Shown here piece after piece: positions 27,221 to 37,405 of a stretch of DNA of 64,000 bases. How positions within the stretch are numbered: the first letter of the stretch is position 1; each line of letters begins with the position of its first letter. Source of the DNA: Clostridium nigeriense (GTDB taxonomy: Bacteria > Bacillota > Clostridia > Clostridiales > Clostridiaceae); the NCBI RefSeq assembly GCF_900086595.1, contig NZ_LT575472.1, positions 1,999,791 through 2,063,790 of the forward strand, given 5' to 3'. The translations under genes and the position numbers were made by a program. The notes under the pieces are model-generated. The model ran no database searches. It was not told the DNA's origin and worked only from the letters and a program-made list of their open reading frames with translations.

Positions 27221-27958
27221 ATGAAAAATATAAAAGCAAGAGTTTTTATTTTAGCTGCATCAATTATTACGGGATTTTTAATTGTAAATAGTATTAATTT
27301 GAATGGAGTAAGTAGCAAGATAACTTCTCTTAATGCTATGGATTATAAAAAAGCTATAGAAGAAAGAAATCAATTATATAAGGATATAGAAAATATTAGA
27401 AGTCAAAATATTGATTATAGATATCAAATAAGTAAGTATGATAATGATGATCCTGAAAAAAATAAAAAGCTTATTGAAGATATGAAAAATCAATTAGGTG
27501 ATTATAGTACTTTAAATGGAACTACTTCAATAAAGGGGCCTGGATTAGTTATAAAATTAGAAGATGCTAATATAGATAAAAAACTTGACACAGAATTTGA
27601 AATAGCTAGAAAGATGCTTCATGAAGATGACATGGCTTTACTTTTAAATGATATAAGAAGTGCTGGTGCAGAAGCAATATCCATCAATGATCATAGGATA
27701 CTACCAAATACAGCTGTAAAATGTTATTGGGCTTTTATAGGATTTGACGATGAATCTAGAATTTTCGTTCCCTTTTATATTAGTATTATAGGAAATCCTG
27801 AAGAAATGAAGGCGATTTTATTATCAGATGATAGTGTAATTCAAGGATTATTACTTAGAAAGATAAAAATAGAAATTGAGGAAAAAGACGAAATAATAAT
27901 TCCAATAACAAAGCAAAATACTGAAGCAAAGTATATGAAAAGATATGATGAAAAATAA
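27221..27958 (+). CDS. DUF881 family protein (second copy)
   Basis: A 245-residue DUF881 protein with the same plan as the first copy: N-terminal membrane segment (about 5-23), coiled coil (about 38-90) and C-terminal domain with TSIKGPGLVIKLED near 104 and AEAISINDHRILP near 150. It begins immediately after the sbp stop. The two copies are clearly related but strongly diverged, so the duplication is old. Confidence 0.88.
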   Translation: MKNIKARVFILAASIITGFLIVNSINLNGVSSKITSLNAMDYKKAIEERNQLYKDIENIRSQNIDYRYQISKYDNDDPEKNKKLIEDMKNQLGDYSTLNGTTSIKGPGLVIKLEDANIDKKLDTEFEIARKMLHEDDMALLLNDIRSAGAEAISINDHRILPNTAVKCYWAFIGFDDESRIFVPFYISIIGNPEEMKAILLSDDSVIQGLLLRKIKIEIEEKDEIIIPITKQNTEAKYMKRYDEK

Positions 27959-27983
27959 ATTCTTGTAAAAAAATCTTTAAATA

Positions 27984-28012
27984 TTGAAGGATTTTAAGGC
28001 TTTTTGTAGAAT
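27984..28012 (+). promoter_or_regulatory. Sigma-A promoter for the yggS-divIVA cluster
   Basis: TTGAAG (27984-27989), a 17-base spacer and TAGAAT (28007-28012), 41 bases before the yggS start. Confidence 0.55.
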
Positions 28013-28052
28013 AATTACAATATGTAAATAAGCTTCTTTAGGAGGAAATATC

Positions 28053-28727
28053 TTGAGCATTGAAGAAAATTTAAATAAGATTAGAGAAAATATATCAAAT
28101 GTTACACTAGTTGCAGTATCTAAGACTAAACCTATAGAAGATTTAAAAGTAGCTTATGATTTAGGGCAAAAAGATTTTGGTGAAAACAAGGTACAAGAGC
28201 TTATTGATAAAGTGGAAGCTTTGCCTAAAGATATAAGGTGGCATTTTATAGGAAATTTACAAACAAATAAAGTTAAATATTTAGTTGGAAAGGTATTTTT
28301 AATACATTCTTTATCAAGTATAAAGTTATTAAGAAAAATTGAAGATGAATTTTCAAAAAAAAATTCTGTTGCTAACCTTCTAATTCAAATTAATATTGGA
28401 AAGGAAGAAACAAAGGGGGGGATTTTTGAAGAGGATTTGGAGAATTTTATTATTGAAATTGAAAAGTGTAATAGTTGCAAGGTAAAAGGAATTATGTCTA
28501 TAATTCCTAAAGGTAGCAATGAAGAAAATAGATATTATTTTAGAAAAATTAAAAACATATACGATGATTTAAGTAATAGATCATTTAAGAATATTACAAT
28601 GGAAATTTTATCAATGGGTATGACTCATGATTATAAAATAGCTATAGAGGAAGGATCCAATTTAATAAGAGTTGGTGAAGGTATCTTCGGCAAAAGAAAT
28701 ATAGTGGGAGGATTGACAAATGGGTAA
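28053..28727 (+). CDS. yggS: YggS/PLPBP family pyridoxal-phosphate homeostasis protein
   Basis: A 224-residue PLP-binding TIM-barrel protein (YlmE/PROSC family), which has no known enzyme activity and helps balance PLP and amino acids. Visible: the PLP lysine in VAVSKTKP near residue 24, FGENKVQEL near 47, WHFIGNLQTNKVK near 70 and the phosphate-binding LSMGMTHDYKIAIEEGSN near 190. The start is TTG with GGAGG at 28041-28045. It overlaps sepF by eight bases. Confidence 0.92.
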   Translation: MSIEENLNKIRENISNVTLVAVSKTKPIEDLKVAYDLGQKDFGENKVQELIDKVEALPKDIRWHFIGNLQTNKVKYLVGKVFLIHSLSSIKLLRKIEDEFSKKNSVANLLIQINIGKEETKGGIFEEDLENFIIEIEKCNSCKVKGIMSIIPKGSNEENRYYFRKIKNIYDDLSNRSFKNITMEILSMGMTHDYKIAIEEGSNLIRVGEGIFGKRNIVGGLTNG

Positions 28728-29169
28728 TATGTTTGGAAAATTTAAAGAAATAATAGGTCTTGGGGAATATGAGGATGAATTTGATGATTTAGAGGAAACA
28801 GAAGTAGAAGAAGAAATTCAAGAAGAAATTGAACCAATAATATCAAAACAAAAAGGAAATAAAGTAGTTAACATACATACTGCTTCTACAGCAAAGGTAA
28901 TGGTGACTAAACCTATGAATTATGATGATGCAAGAGAAATTGCAGATGCTATAAAAGCAAGAAAGATAGTTTTAGTTAACGCTACTACTTTAGAAACAAA
29001 AGTAGCACAAAGATTAGTAGATTTTATTAGTGGTTCTTGTTATGTACTAGGTGCAACTTTACAAGAAATTGAACAGAGGGTTTATTTATTATCACCTTCA
29101 AATGTAGAAGTAACAAATGAGTTGAAAAATGAATTGAGTTCAAAAGCATTATTTAATTGGAATAAATAG
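28720..29169 (+). CDS. sepF: Cell division protein SepF
   Basis: A 149-residue SepF. It has an N-terminal amphipathic membrane-binding helix (MGNMFGKFKEIIGLG), an acidic linker (residues 17-50) and the FtsZ-binding C-terminal domain (about 60-140) with TKPMNYDDAREIADAIK and LVDFISGSCYVLGATLQEI. SepF bundles FtsZ polymers and ties them to the membrane. The overlap with yggS suggests coupled translation. Confidence 0.94.
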   Translation: MGNMFGKFKEIIGLGEYEDEFDDLEETEVEEEIQEEIEPIISKQKGNKVVNIHTASTAKVMVTKPMNYDDAREIADAIKARKIVLVNATTLETKVAQRLVDFISGSCYVLGATLQEIEQRVYLLSPSNVEVTNELKNELSSKALFNWNK

Positions 29170-29181
29170 GAGGAGATTTAA

Positions 29182-29430
29182 ATAGAAATAGTTTTTTTAG
29201 CGATCAGATTATTAACTAGGGCCTTAGAAATAACTATTTTTTTAGAAATTATATTATCAATTTTTCCTTCTATTAGGGAAAATTCATTTTATAATATTAT
29301 TGCATCTTTTAATTATCCAATATTGCAACCATTTAGGGTTATTCAAAGTAAAGTTTTTAAGAATAATATAATAGATTTTTCACCATTATTTGCAATAATG
29401 TTATTATCTTATATTAGGATGTTATTTTAG
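29182..29430 (+). CDS. yggT: YggT family membrane protein with apparent ATA start
   Basis: An 82-codon frame between sepF and ylmH, exactly where YggT (YlmG) is found in Firmicutes. It encodes two hydrophobic segments and the family marks: RLLTRALEITIFLEIILSIF at the start, PILQPFRVIQSK in the middle and IDFSPLFAIMLLSYI at the end. No ATG, GTG or TTG occurs before the conserved region. An in-frame TAA at 29179-29181 directly precedes ATA at 29182, and AGGAGG (29168-29173) lies 8 bases upstream, an ideal spacing. I therefore place the start at ATA. Its stop overlaps the ylmH GTG (TAGTG). Confidence 0.8.
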   Translation: MEIVFLAIRLLTRALEITIFLEIILSIFPSIRENSFYNIIASFNYPILQPFRVIQSKVFKNNIIDFSPLFAIMLLSYIRMLF

Positions 29431-30200
29431 TGATAACAAAAGAATTTCTAATTAAGAACTTTACTGAAGAAGATGCAAAAGAAGCTGTAAAAATATACGA
29501 AAATTATAAGTTAGCTTATGAAAAAGACATAACAATATTTACGAATAGTTTTTATTCTCCTAATATATGGAGCTTTTTTGAAAGACATTGTAATAAAGGC
29601 GATTTCTCAGTTGAAAGTATTGGAATTTTTCAAGAAGCTGACAGGCGAATGATATCTTTTAATAATTGTTACAATCTAAATTATCCTATTGATATTATAG
29701 AAATTACTAATAAGTCTAATTTTTCAATATTAAGACATAAGGACTATTTAGGAGCAGTTTTATCTTTAGGAATTGAAAGAAATAAAATAGGTGACATTGT
29801 TGTAAAAGACAATAAAGCTTATTTACCTATTATTGATGAAATAAGTAGTTATGTTTTATCTAACTTAAATTATATTGGTAAATCTCCAGTTGAGGCAAAG
29901 ATTTTATATGATTTAGATGAAATACCATCTGTTGATTTCCAAGAATTAATTATTAATGTCGCTTCATTAAGGGTAGATAGTGTAGTTGCTAAAATAGCCA
30001 ATATATCTAGAGCAAAATCCATAGAACTTTTAGATAGTGGTAAAGTTTTAATAGATTATGTAAAAGCAAAGGATAAAAGCCAAGAACTTTTAAAGGGTTC
30101 AAGATTAACTATTAGAGGAATTGGAAAATATATAATTGGAGATATTGTTGGCGAAACAAGAAGTGGTAAACAGAGAATTATAATAAAAAAATATATATGA
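29430..30200 (+). CDS. ylmH: YlmH-like RNA-binding S4-domain protein
   Basis: A 256-residue YlmH-family protein. Its N-terminal two thirds hold an RRM-like domain; the S4 RNA-binding domain is at about 180-245 (LRVDSVVAKIANISRAKSIELLDSGKVLID). Bacillus YlmH takes part in ribosome-associated quality control by binding obstructed 50S subunits, in the same pathway as RqcH, whose homologue is encoded at 33609-35357. The start is GTG at 29430, overlapping the yggT stop, with only a weak ribosome site; coupling is likely. Confidence 0.87.
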   Translation: MITKEFLIKNFTEEDAKEAVKIYENYKLAYEKDITIFTNSFYSPNIWSFFERHCNKGDFSVESIGIFQEADRRMISFNNCYNLNYPIDIIEITNKSNFSILRHKDYLGAVLSLGIERNKIGDIVVKDNKAYLPIIDEISSYVLSNLNYIGKSPVEAKILYDLDEIPSVDFQELIINVASLRVDSVVAKIANISRAKSIELLDSGKVLIDYVKAKDKSQELLKGSRLTIRGIGKYIIGDIVGETRSGKQRIIIKKYI

Positions 30201-30217
30201 TGTGTAGAGGTGATTTT

Positions 30218-30817
30218 ATGAAGCTTACTCCAATGGATATAAGTAATAAGGAATTTAAAAAGGGGTTTAGAGGATACGACAGTGATGAGGTCGATGAATT
30301 TATAAATGAAATTATAGATAACTACGAAGAATTATTTAAAGAAAATTCAAGGCTTAAAGAAAATTTATCAAGAGTTAATGAAAAATTAGAGCATTATGTA
30401 AAAATAGAAAATACAATTCAAAACACTTTATTATTAGCTCAAAATGCTGCTGAACAAGCTAGAGAAACAAGTCAAAAGGAAGCTGATATGATTCTTAAAA
30501 ATGCTAATGATGCAGCTAAGAAAATTTTAGATAAAGCTCATAATGATGTTGTATCTATTAATGATGAATATGAAAAGGTAAGACAAGAATTTATAAAATT
30601 TAGAGCAAAATTTAGAAACTTTATGAATGCTCAAACTGAAACTTTTGATGAATTAGAGAAAGATTTAACTAAGAATTATAATATTTCTGAACCAGTAGAA
30701 AAGTTTATTGAAGAAAAAAGTATTCAGCTATCAAGCAAGAATATTGAAGAAATAGATGAAGTTTATACTGAAAATATGGATGAAATAAAAAGCTTTTTTG
30801 CTCAAACAGAAGAATAA
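30218..30817 (+). CDS. divIVA: DivIVA-domain septum-site protein
   Basis: A 199-residue DivIVA protein. The start is the ATG at 30218, with AGAGGTG at 30206-30212; an in-frame ATG at 30197 lies in the ylmH end. The N-terminal lipid-binding motif is visible (LTPMDISNKEFKKGFRGYD), followed by long coiled coils (about 28-70 and 80-150). DivIVA marks negatively curved membrane at poles and septa. It is the last gene before a strong terminator. Confidence 0.92.
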   Translation: MKLTPMDISNKEFKKGFRGYDSDEVDEFINEIIDNYEELFKENSRLKENLSRVNEKLEHYVKIENTIQNTLLLAQNAAEQARETSQKEADMILKNANDAAKKILDKAHNDVVSINDEYEKVRQEFIKFRAKFRNFMNAQTETFDELEKDLTKNYNISEPVEKFIEEKSIQLSSKNIEEIDEVYTENMDEIKSFFAQTEE

Positions 30818-30843
30818 AATCCGTTTAATACGGATTTTTTGTT
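30816..30843 (+). terminator. Terminator after divIVA
   Basis: A 9-bp stem (AAAATCCGT with ACGGATTTT), short loop and a T tract; it begins at the divIVA stop codon. Confidence 0.85.
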
Positions 30844-30861
30844 TTTATTAAAATTTATCTA

Positions 30862-30890
30862 TTGAGAGAAAAGTTTTCATATATTATAAT
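30862..30890 (+). promoter_or_regulatory. Sigma-A promoter for the rluD-pyrR unit
   Basis: TTGAGA (30862-30867), a 17-base spacer and a perfect TATAAT (30885-30890), 32 bases before the ATG. Confidence 0.75.
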
Positions 30891-30922
30891 GTGTTAAGAA
30901 TTAAAAAAATGGAGAATTATTA

Positions 30923-32388
<1,466 letters not shown>

Positions 32389-32399
32389 AGGAGAAAAAT

Positions 32400-33557
32400 A
32401 TGGAATATGATTTAATTGCAACAACAACCTTTGGATTAGAGGGAATTACTGCAAAAGAATTAAAGAACTTAGGTTATGAGGATTTAAAGACTGAAAATGG
32501 TAAAGTTCATTTTAAAGGGGATGAAATGGATATAGCTATTGCTAATATTCATTTAAGAACTGCAGATAGAATTTTAATAAAAATGGGAGAATTTGAAGCA
32601 AGAAGTTTTGAAGAGTTATTTCAAGGTACTAAAAATATAAAATGGAGTGAGTTGATTCCAATAGATGGATTTATGCATGTTAATGGTAAATCAGTAAAAT
32701 CTACCTTACATAGTGTACCAGATTGCCAATCTATAGTAAAAAAAGCTATAGTTGATAGTATGAGCAATTCATATGGAGTAACCCAATTTGCTGAAGATGG
32801 GCCATTATATAAAATAGAAGTATCTATTCTAAAAGATATTGTTACATTAACTATAGATACCTCAGGACCAGGACTTCATAAAAGAGGATATAGAGAAGAA
32901 GCAGGTGCTGCACCATTAAAAGAAACTTTAGCAGCTGCTATGGTATTAATATCAAGATGGAAAGAAAATTTTACTTTGGTAGATCCTTTTTGTGGATCAG
33001 GAACTATATTAATTGAAGCAGCTATGATTATGCAAAATATTGCACCTGGGTTATGTAGATCTTTTACTTGTGAAACATGGCCAACAATGGAGGAAGATAT
33101 TTTTGAGCAAGTAAGAGAAGGTGCTGAAAGAGCAATAAAAAATAAAGATATTAAACTATTAGGATATGATATAGATGGAAGAATATTAAAGGTAGCTAGA
33201 AGTAATGCAGAAAAAGCTGGTGTAGCTAAATATATAGAATTTCATAGAAGAGACTTTAAAGACTTTTCAAGTGGTGAAAAATATGGTTTTATAATATCTA
33301 ATCCTCCATATGGTGAAAGATTAGGTGAAAAAAAAGAAGTAGAAGAATTATATAAAATCTTTGGAAGTTATAAGAAAAAGTTTATAAATTGGGATTATAA
33401 TATTTTAACTTCTTATGAGAAATTTGAACTTCCATTTGGAGTAAAGTCCAGTAAAAATAGAAAGCTTTATAACGGTAAACTAAAGTGTTATTACTATCAA
33501 TATTTTGATAATGAATTAATAAAAAATCCAGGAGATATGCTTATTAATCATATTTAA
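32400..33557 (+). CDS. THUMP-domain class I SAM-dependent RNA methyltransferase (RlmL N-terminal type)
   Basis: A 385-residue protein of the YpsC/RlmL family. A THUMP RNA-binding domain (about 45-155) precedes a Rossmann methyltransferase (about 160-375), with the SAM-binding DPFCGSGTILIEAA near residue 195 and the catalytic SNPPYGERLG near 300, the NPPY motif of N-methyltransferases. The E. coli homologue makes m2G2445 in 23S rRNA; the same reaction is likely here. It follows pyrR by 11 bases. Confidence 0.88.
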   Translation: MEYDLIATTTFGLEGITAKELKNLGYEDLKTENGKVHFKGDEMDIAIANIHLRTADRILIKMGEFEARSFEELFQGTKNIKWSELIPIDGFMHVNGKSVKSTLHSVPDCQSIVKKAIVDSMSNSYGVTQFAEDGPLYKIEVSILKDIVTLTIDTSGPGLHKRGYREEAGAAPLKETLAAAMVLISRWKENFTLVDPFCGSGTILIEAAMIMQNIAPGLCRSFTCETWPTMEEDIFEQVREGAERAIKNKDIKLLGYDIDGRILKVARSNAEKAGVAKYIEFHRRDFKDFSSGEKYGFIISNPPYGERLGEKKEVEELYKIFGSYKKKFINWDYNILTSYEKFELPFGVKSSKNRKLYNGKLKCYYYQYFDNELIKNPGDMLINHI

Positions 33558-33575
33558 AGTAAGGCTATAATCATG

Positions 33576-33612
33576 AAAAATGGGGATGTTTTCAACAACC
33601 CCATTTTTTTAT
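33576..33612. terminator. Bidirectional terminator between convergent genes
   Basis: AAAAATGGGG (33576-33585) pairs with CCCCATTTTT (33599-33608), with an inner TGTT/AACA stem; T runs follow on both strands. Confidence 0.85.
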
Positions 33613-35357
33613 TTTACTATTTTATTATCTTCAAATTTCAAATTATGAAATTCAGTTGGTTCTGTATAGATAGTATAATTAGTATTATATATAACCATTC
33701 CTGGCTTAGCGCCATTTGGTTTTTTTATATTTTTAACTAAAGTATAATCTACTGGCACCTTAGTAGAATTCTTTGCTTTACTATAATAAGATGCAAGGAT
33801 AGCAGCTTCTTCTATTGATATATCAGAAGGTGTTGTGCTACAAAGAATTACATGGGAACCAGGAATATTTTTAGTATGAAGCCATAAATAATTTTTGTTT
33901 GCAAATTTTAATGTTAAATAATCATTTTGGATATTATTTTTACCGATATATATATCAATTCCATCTGAAGAAATTATATGAATTGGTTTAGAACTTTTAT
34001 CTTTTTTATTCTTTTTAGTGTTACCTTTAAATTTTAAATAACCAGTTTCTATTAATTCTTTTTTTATATCATCTATTTCTATATAACTTTCACAATTTAA
34101 AATATTTGTTAATACTGAATTTAAATATTCTAATTCTTCTTCGTTTTTATGAAGTTGATAAATAGCTGATTCCTCAGATTTCTTCAATTTGTTATATTTT
34201 TTATATAATTTTTGAATATTTTCAGAAGGTGTTTTATTTTCATCTAATTTAATAGTTATATATTCTTCTTCATTTTCATTATAAAAGTTTAATAAAGTTA
34301 TTTCTTTTGCACCTTTATTAATCATATAAATATATGATGTCAATAAATCACCATAAATTCTATATTTTTCTTTTTCTTTACATTCTTTTAATATATCATT
34401 TAGTTTTTTTCTTTTATTATTACATCTATCGATATTAGTAATGATTAATTTTTGTAAGTCCATACTTCTACTAAATAATCTATCTTGCTTATCTTTTATA
34501 GTAAAAAACTCATCTAATAGTGAACTAGGATCAGAGAATTTAATATTTGAATATCTTTCATTGAGAGTATTTAATTCAATACAATGAAAATCTTTAAAAA
34601 CTTCTCCTTCTTTGTAGATATAGTAATTTAAATTATCATTTAAATTTTCTACAAAATTTTTAAACAAATTAAAAATAATATCTTTATTTATGGTATTATT
34701 ATCTTGTAGGAAATTTATATATAAGTTTCTAGATAAAGGTTTTCCGATGCCAGTAAAAACATTTGTAAAGAAATCTTCATTTATTTGTATTTCTTTATTA
34801 TCTAAAAACGTATTATAATCATCAATAGAGAAATTAAAAGGGTTTAATTTGTTAGATTTAGGAGGATACACATAATTTATGCCAGGATATAGAACTCTAT
34901 AAGTATTTATATCAGCTGATATATGCTTAATACACTCCATAATTTTATTATCTCTTTCTCTAACAAGGGTAATATTACTATGTCTACCCATGATTTCAAC
35001 TATTAAAACATATTTACTATCAAAACCAAGTTCATCAGTAGATTCAATATGTAATTGAATTATTCTATCACCGTTTAATTGAGTTATATTGGTTATTTTT
35101 CCACCAATTAAATATTTCCTCATTACCATGGTAAACATTGGTGCTTGTAGAGGATTTGGTTTACTTATATTAGTTAAATGTATTCTTGGAAATTTTGAAG
35201 AAGCAGATATTAATAATTTAATATTTCCTCTATCTTTTCTAAGTGTTAAAATTACTTCATCTTTTTCTGGTTGATTAATTTTATCTATTTTACAATTTAA
35301 TATTGATTTTTTTAAATCATGTACTAAACTATATAAGTAGATTCCGTCCAAAGCCAT
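33609..35357 (-). CDS. rqcH: Rqc2 homologue RqcH (NFACT protein)
   Basis: A 582-residue NFACT protein, the bacterial ribosome quality control factor that binds stalled 50S subunits and directs C-terminal alanine tailing; older annotations call it fibronectin-binding protein. The start is the ATG at 35357 (MALDGIYLYSL), preceded by AAAGG; an upstream in-frame ATG at 35402 is beyond the predicted transcription start. The NFACT-N domain keeps the key Asp97-Arg98 pair, a coiled-coil middle spans about 280-430, and the NFACT-R domain with LWLHTKNIPGSHVIL is near 500. Confidence 0.92.
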   Translation of the reverse strand: MALDGIYLYSLVHDLKKSILNCKIDKINQPEKDEVILTLRKDRGNIKLLISASSKFPRIHLTNISKPNPLQAPMFTMVMRKYLIGGKITNITQLNGDRIIQLHIESTDELGFDSKYVLIVEIMGRHSNITLVRERDNKIMECIKHISADINTYRVLYPGINYVYPPKSNKLNPFNFSIDDYNTFLDNKEIQINEDFFTNVFTGIGKPLSRNLYINFLQDNNTINKDIIFNLFKNFVENLNDNLNYYIYKEGEVFKDFHCIELNTLNERYSNIKFSDPSSLLDEFFTIKDKQDRLFSRSMDLQKLIITNIDRCNNKRKKLNDILKECKEKEKYRIYGDLLTSYIYMINKGAKEITLLNFYNENEEEYITIKLDENKTPSENIQKLYKKYNKLKKSEESAIYQLHKNEEELEYLNSVLTNILNCESYIEIDDIKKELIETGYLKFKGNTKKNKKDKSSKPIHIISSDGIDIYIGKNNIQNDYLTLKFANKNYLWLHTKNIPGSHVILCSTTPSDISIEEAAILASYYSKAKNSTKVPVDYTLVKNIKKPNGAKPGMVIYNTNYTIYTEPTEFHNLKFEDNKIVK

Positions 35358-35392
35358 AAGTATCATCCTTTCTTTGGTAATAACATAAGCAT

Positions 35393-35422
35393 AGTATAAC
35401 ATCTAATAGTTAATTTTATCAA
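35393..35422 (-). promoter_or_regulatory. Sigma-A promoter for rqcH
   Basis: Minus strand: TTGATA (35422-35417), an 18-base spacer and TATACT (35398-35393) preceded by TGT (an extended -10). It lies about 36 bases before the ATG at 35357. Confidence 0.6.
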
Positions 35423-35451
35423 TGGGATATAAGGGGAAAAGGAGGGGTTTT

Positions 35452-36273
35452 ATGAATTTTGTTAAAATGGAAGGTTTGGGAAACGATTTTATATTAATTG
35501 AAGATTGTGAAGAAAAATTAATTGAAAATGAAATAGAACTTGCTAAAAAAGTTTGTCATAGGAAATTTGGTGTTGGAGCTGATGGTTTAGTTATACTTAG
35601 AAAATCTGAAGTGGCTCATGGTAAGATGATAATTATAAATAGTGATGGTTCCAGAGCAAATATGTGTGGAAATGCTATTAGATGTTTTTCTAAGTATTTA
35701 TATGAAACAAAATTAATAAAAGAAGATAAAATATTAATTGAAACCGGTGATGGAGTTAAAGAAGTAGAATTGATAATAAAAAATGAAAAGGTAAAGTTAG
35801 TTAAAGTAAATATGGGGAAAGCAAGCTTTAAAGGAGAAGATTTATCACTAAATTCAAGAAAAATATTAATAGATGAAGAAATATTAATTAATAATAAGAT
35901 GTATAAGTTAACTAGCCTTTTAATGGGTGTTCCTCATACAATATTAATTAATAATAATGATGAATATTCTATAGAAGATGGAAAAATAATAGAAAAGTAT
36001 GATGAATTTAATGAAGGAACTAATGTTAATATAGTGAATATATTAAATAGAAGCAATATAGAAGTAAAAACTTGGGAAAGGGGTGCTGGAGCTACATTAG
36101 CATGTGGTACTGGATGTTGTGCATCAGTAGTTGCATTAAATAAATTAGGACTTAGCTCTAATTTGGTTAAGGTAAAAACTCTAGGTGGAACTTTAGAAGT
36201 AAATATTTTAGATGGAGAAGTTTATATGATTGGTGAAGCAAACTTTATTTGCAAAGGTCAATTATTATTTTAA
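35452..36273 (+). CDS. dapF: Diaminopimelate epimerase DapF
   Basis: A 273-residue DapF converting LL-DAP to meso-DAP for peptidoglycan and lysine. The start is ATG at 35452 with GGAGG at 35441-35445; a longer in-frame start at 35422 precedes that site. Both catalytic cysteines are present, in NMCGNAIRCF near residue 75 and in LACGTGCCASV near 220. The N-terminus has the standard KMEGLGNDF motif. Its product feeds the DAP-specific MurE encoded at 20.2 kb. Confidence 0.95.
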   Translation: MNFVKMEGLGNDFILIEDCEEKLIENEIELAKKVCHRKFGVGADGLVILRKSEVAHGKMIIINSDGSRANMCGNAIRCFSKYLYETKLIKEDKILIETGDGVKEVELIIKNEKVKLVKVNMGKASFKGEDLSLNSRKILIDEEILINNKMYKLTSLLMGVPHTILINNNDEYSIEDGKIIEKYDEFNEGTNVNIVNILNRSNIEVKTWERGAGATLACGTGCCASVVALNKLGLSSNLVKVKTLGGTLEVNILDGEVYMIGEANFICKGQLLF

Positions 36274-36283
36274 AGAGGTAAAC

Positions 36284-37282
36284 ATGAATATTAAAGGGAA
36301 AAAAATAAGTAGAATTAAATTCAGCCTTATAACTTCAACTTTTCTATTACTTACTATGTTTTATGGATGTAATAAAGAAACGGAAGAGGTTAATAAAATT
36401 CAATTAAAAAGTGGTGCAATAGCAATTGAAAATTTAGGTGAGTATGAAATATATAATTTAAATAATGGTAAATATGAAAAAATGGATATTGATTATGTAA
36501 TCAAGTCTTTTGATTCTAAAAGTAATAATTATATTTTTTACGAAGATGAAAAATTTAAAATAAATAATTTAGGAAAAGTAATTTCTATTGAAGAAAGTAA
36601 AAATGTTTTATCACCTAAGTTATCAAAAGGTGGAATATATGTAAGTTATTTTGTTAAGGATGGATATTTAGATTTAATAGTTAAGGATATAGATAAAAAT
36701 AGAAATATAAATATTGATAGTAAAGTTTCTATATCAGGTGAATTAATAGATTGGTTAAACGAAGACACATTAGTTTACTATGGTGTTGATGATAATAAAA
36801 ATAATGGTTTATTTATATATAATTTATCTGAAGATAAGGAAGAATTATTATATAAATTAGATTCTGGGTATATTGAATATTTAAAGGTTTTGGATAATGG
36901 ATTAGTATTTCTTCAAGAAAAAGAAGGTAAACAAAAGTCTTTAAAATTCATTAATGAAAATGGTGAAATAAGAGATTCAATAGAAAATATTGTAGAAGCA
37001 AGTGGTGTTGAAGTAACGCCAGAAGGGATATTTATTTTGGGGAAAATGGAAAACAACAACTATTCGTTGTACGAATTTACTGATGGAAAAATAAAAAGAC
37101 TCGTTTACGATTTTCCTAAAATAATAAATTTAGAAAAGGGATTATCTAAAGATTCTAATGGAAACATTTTATTTGTTGGAGGCGATGACTTAAGCAATGA
37201 ACAAATATATGTATGCAATGATGGAGTAATTAGCTTGCTGGATACAGAAAATGGAGATCATTATTTTATAGATTATAATTAA
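36284..37282 (+). CDS. Putative lipoprotein, beta-propeller-like
   Basis: A 332-residue protein I do not recognise. The ATG at 36284 is chosen because AGAGGT at 36275-36280 precedes it. A basic N-terminus and hydrophobic segment (about 13-27) end in FYGC, giving a probable lipoprotein with lipidated Cys29. The rest is repetitive beta-rich sequence with blocks of about 40-45 residues, such as NNGLFIYNLSEDKEELLYKL and NNYSLYEFTDGKIKRLVYDF, which look like blades of a propeller. It follows dapF by 10 bases and is followed by a strong terminator. Confidence 0.75.
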   Translation: MNIKGKKISRIKFSLITSTFLLLTMFYGCNKETEEVNKIQLKSGAIAIENLGEYEIYNLNNGKYEKMDIDYVIKSFDSKSNNYIFYEDEKFKINNLGKVISIEESKNVLSPKLSKGGIYVSYFVKDGYLDLIVKDIDKNRNINIDSKVSISGELIDWLNEDTLVYYGVDDNKNNGLFIYNLSEDKEELLYKLDSGYIEYLKVLDNGLVFLQEKEGKQKSLKFINENGEIRDSIENIVEASGVEVTPEGIFILGKMENNNYSLYEFTDGKIKRLVYDFPKIINLEKGLSKDSNGNILFVGGDDLSNEQIYVCNDGVISLLDTENGDHYFIDYN

Positions 37283-37318
37283 GGATATTTATAACATAGT
37301 TATAAATATCCTTTTTTT
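37281..37318 (+). terminator. Terminator after the lipoprotein gene
   Basis: A 14-bp stem (AAGGATATTTATAA with TTATAAATATCCTT), 5-base loop and seven T residues. Confidence 0.88.
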
Positions 37319-37405
37319 ATTATTAAAATCAAAGAAACTCTAAATGAATGTAATTTTATGTATAAAAATATTGAATATGGACATTAATTAAAATGGTGAT
37401 TTAAA

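Noticed and set aside
35403..35451. Lysine riboswitch or T-box ahead of dapF
   Set aside because: The leader is too short and lacks the conserved cores.
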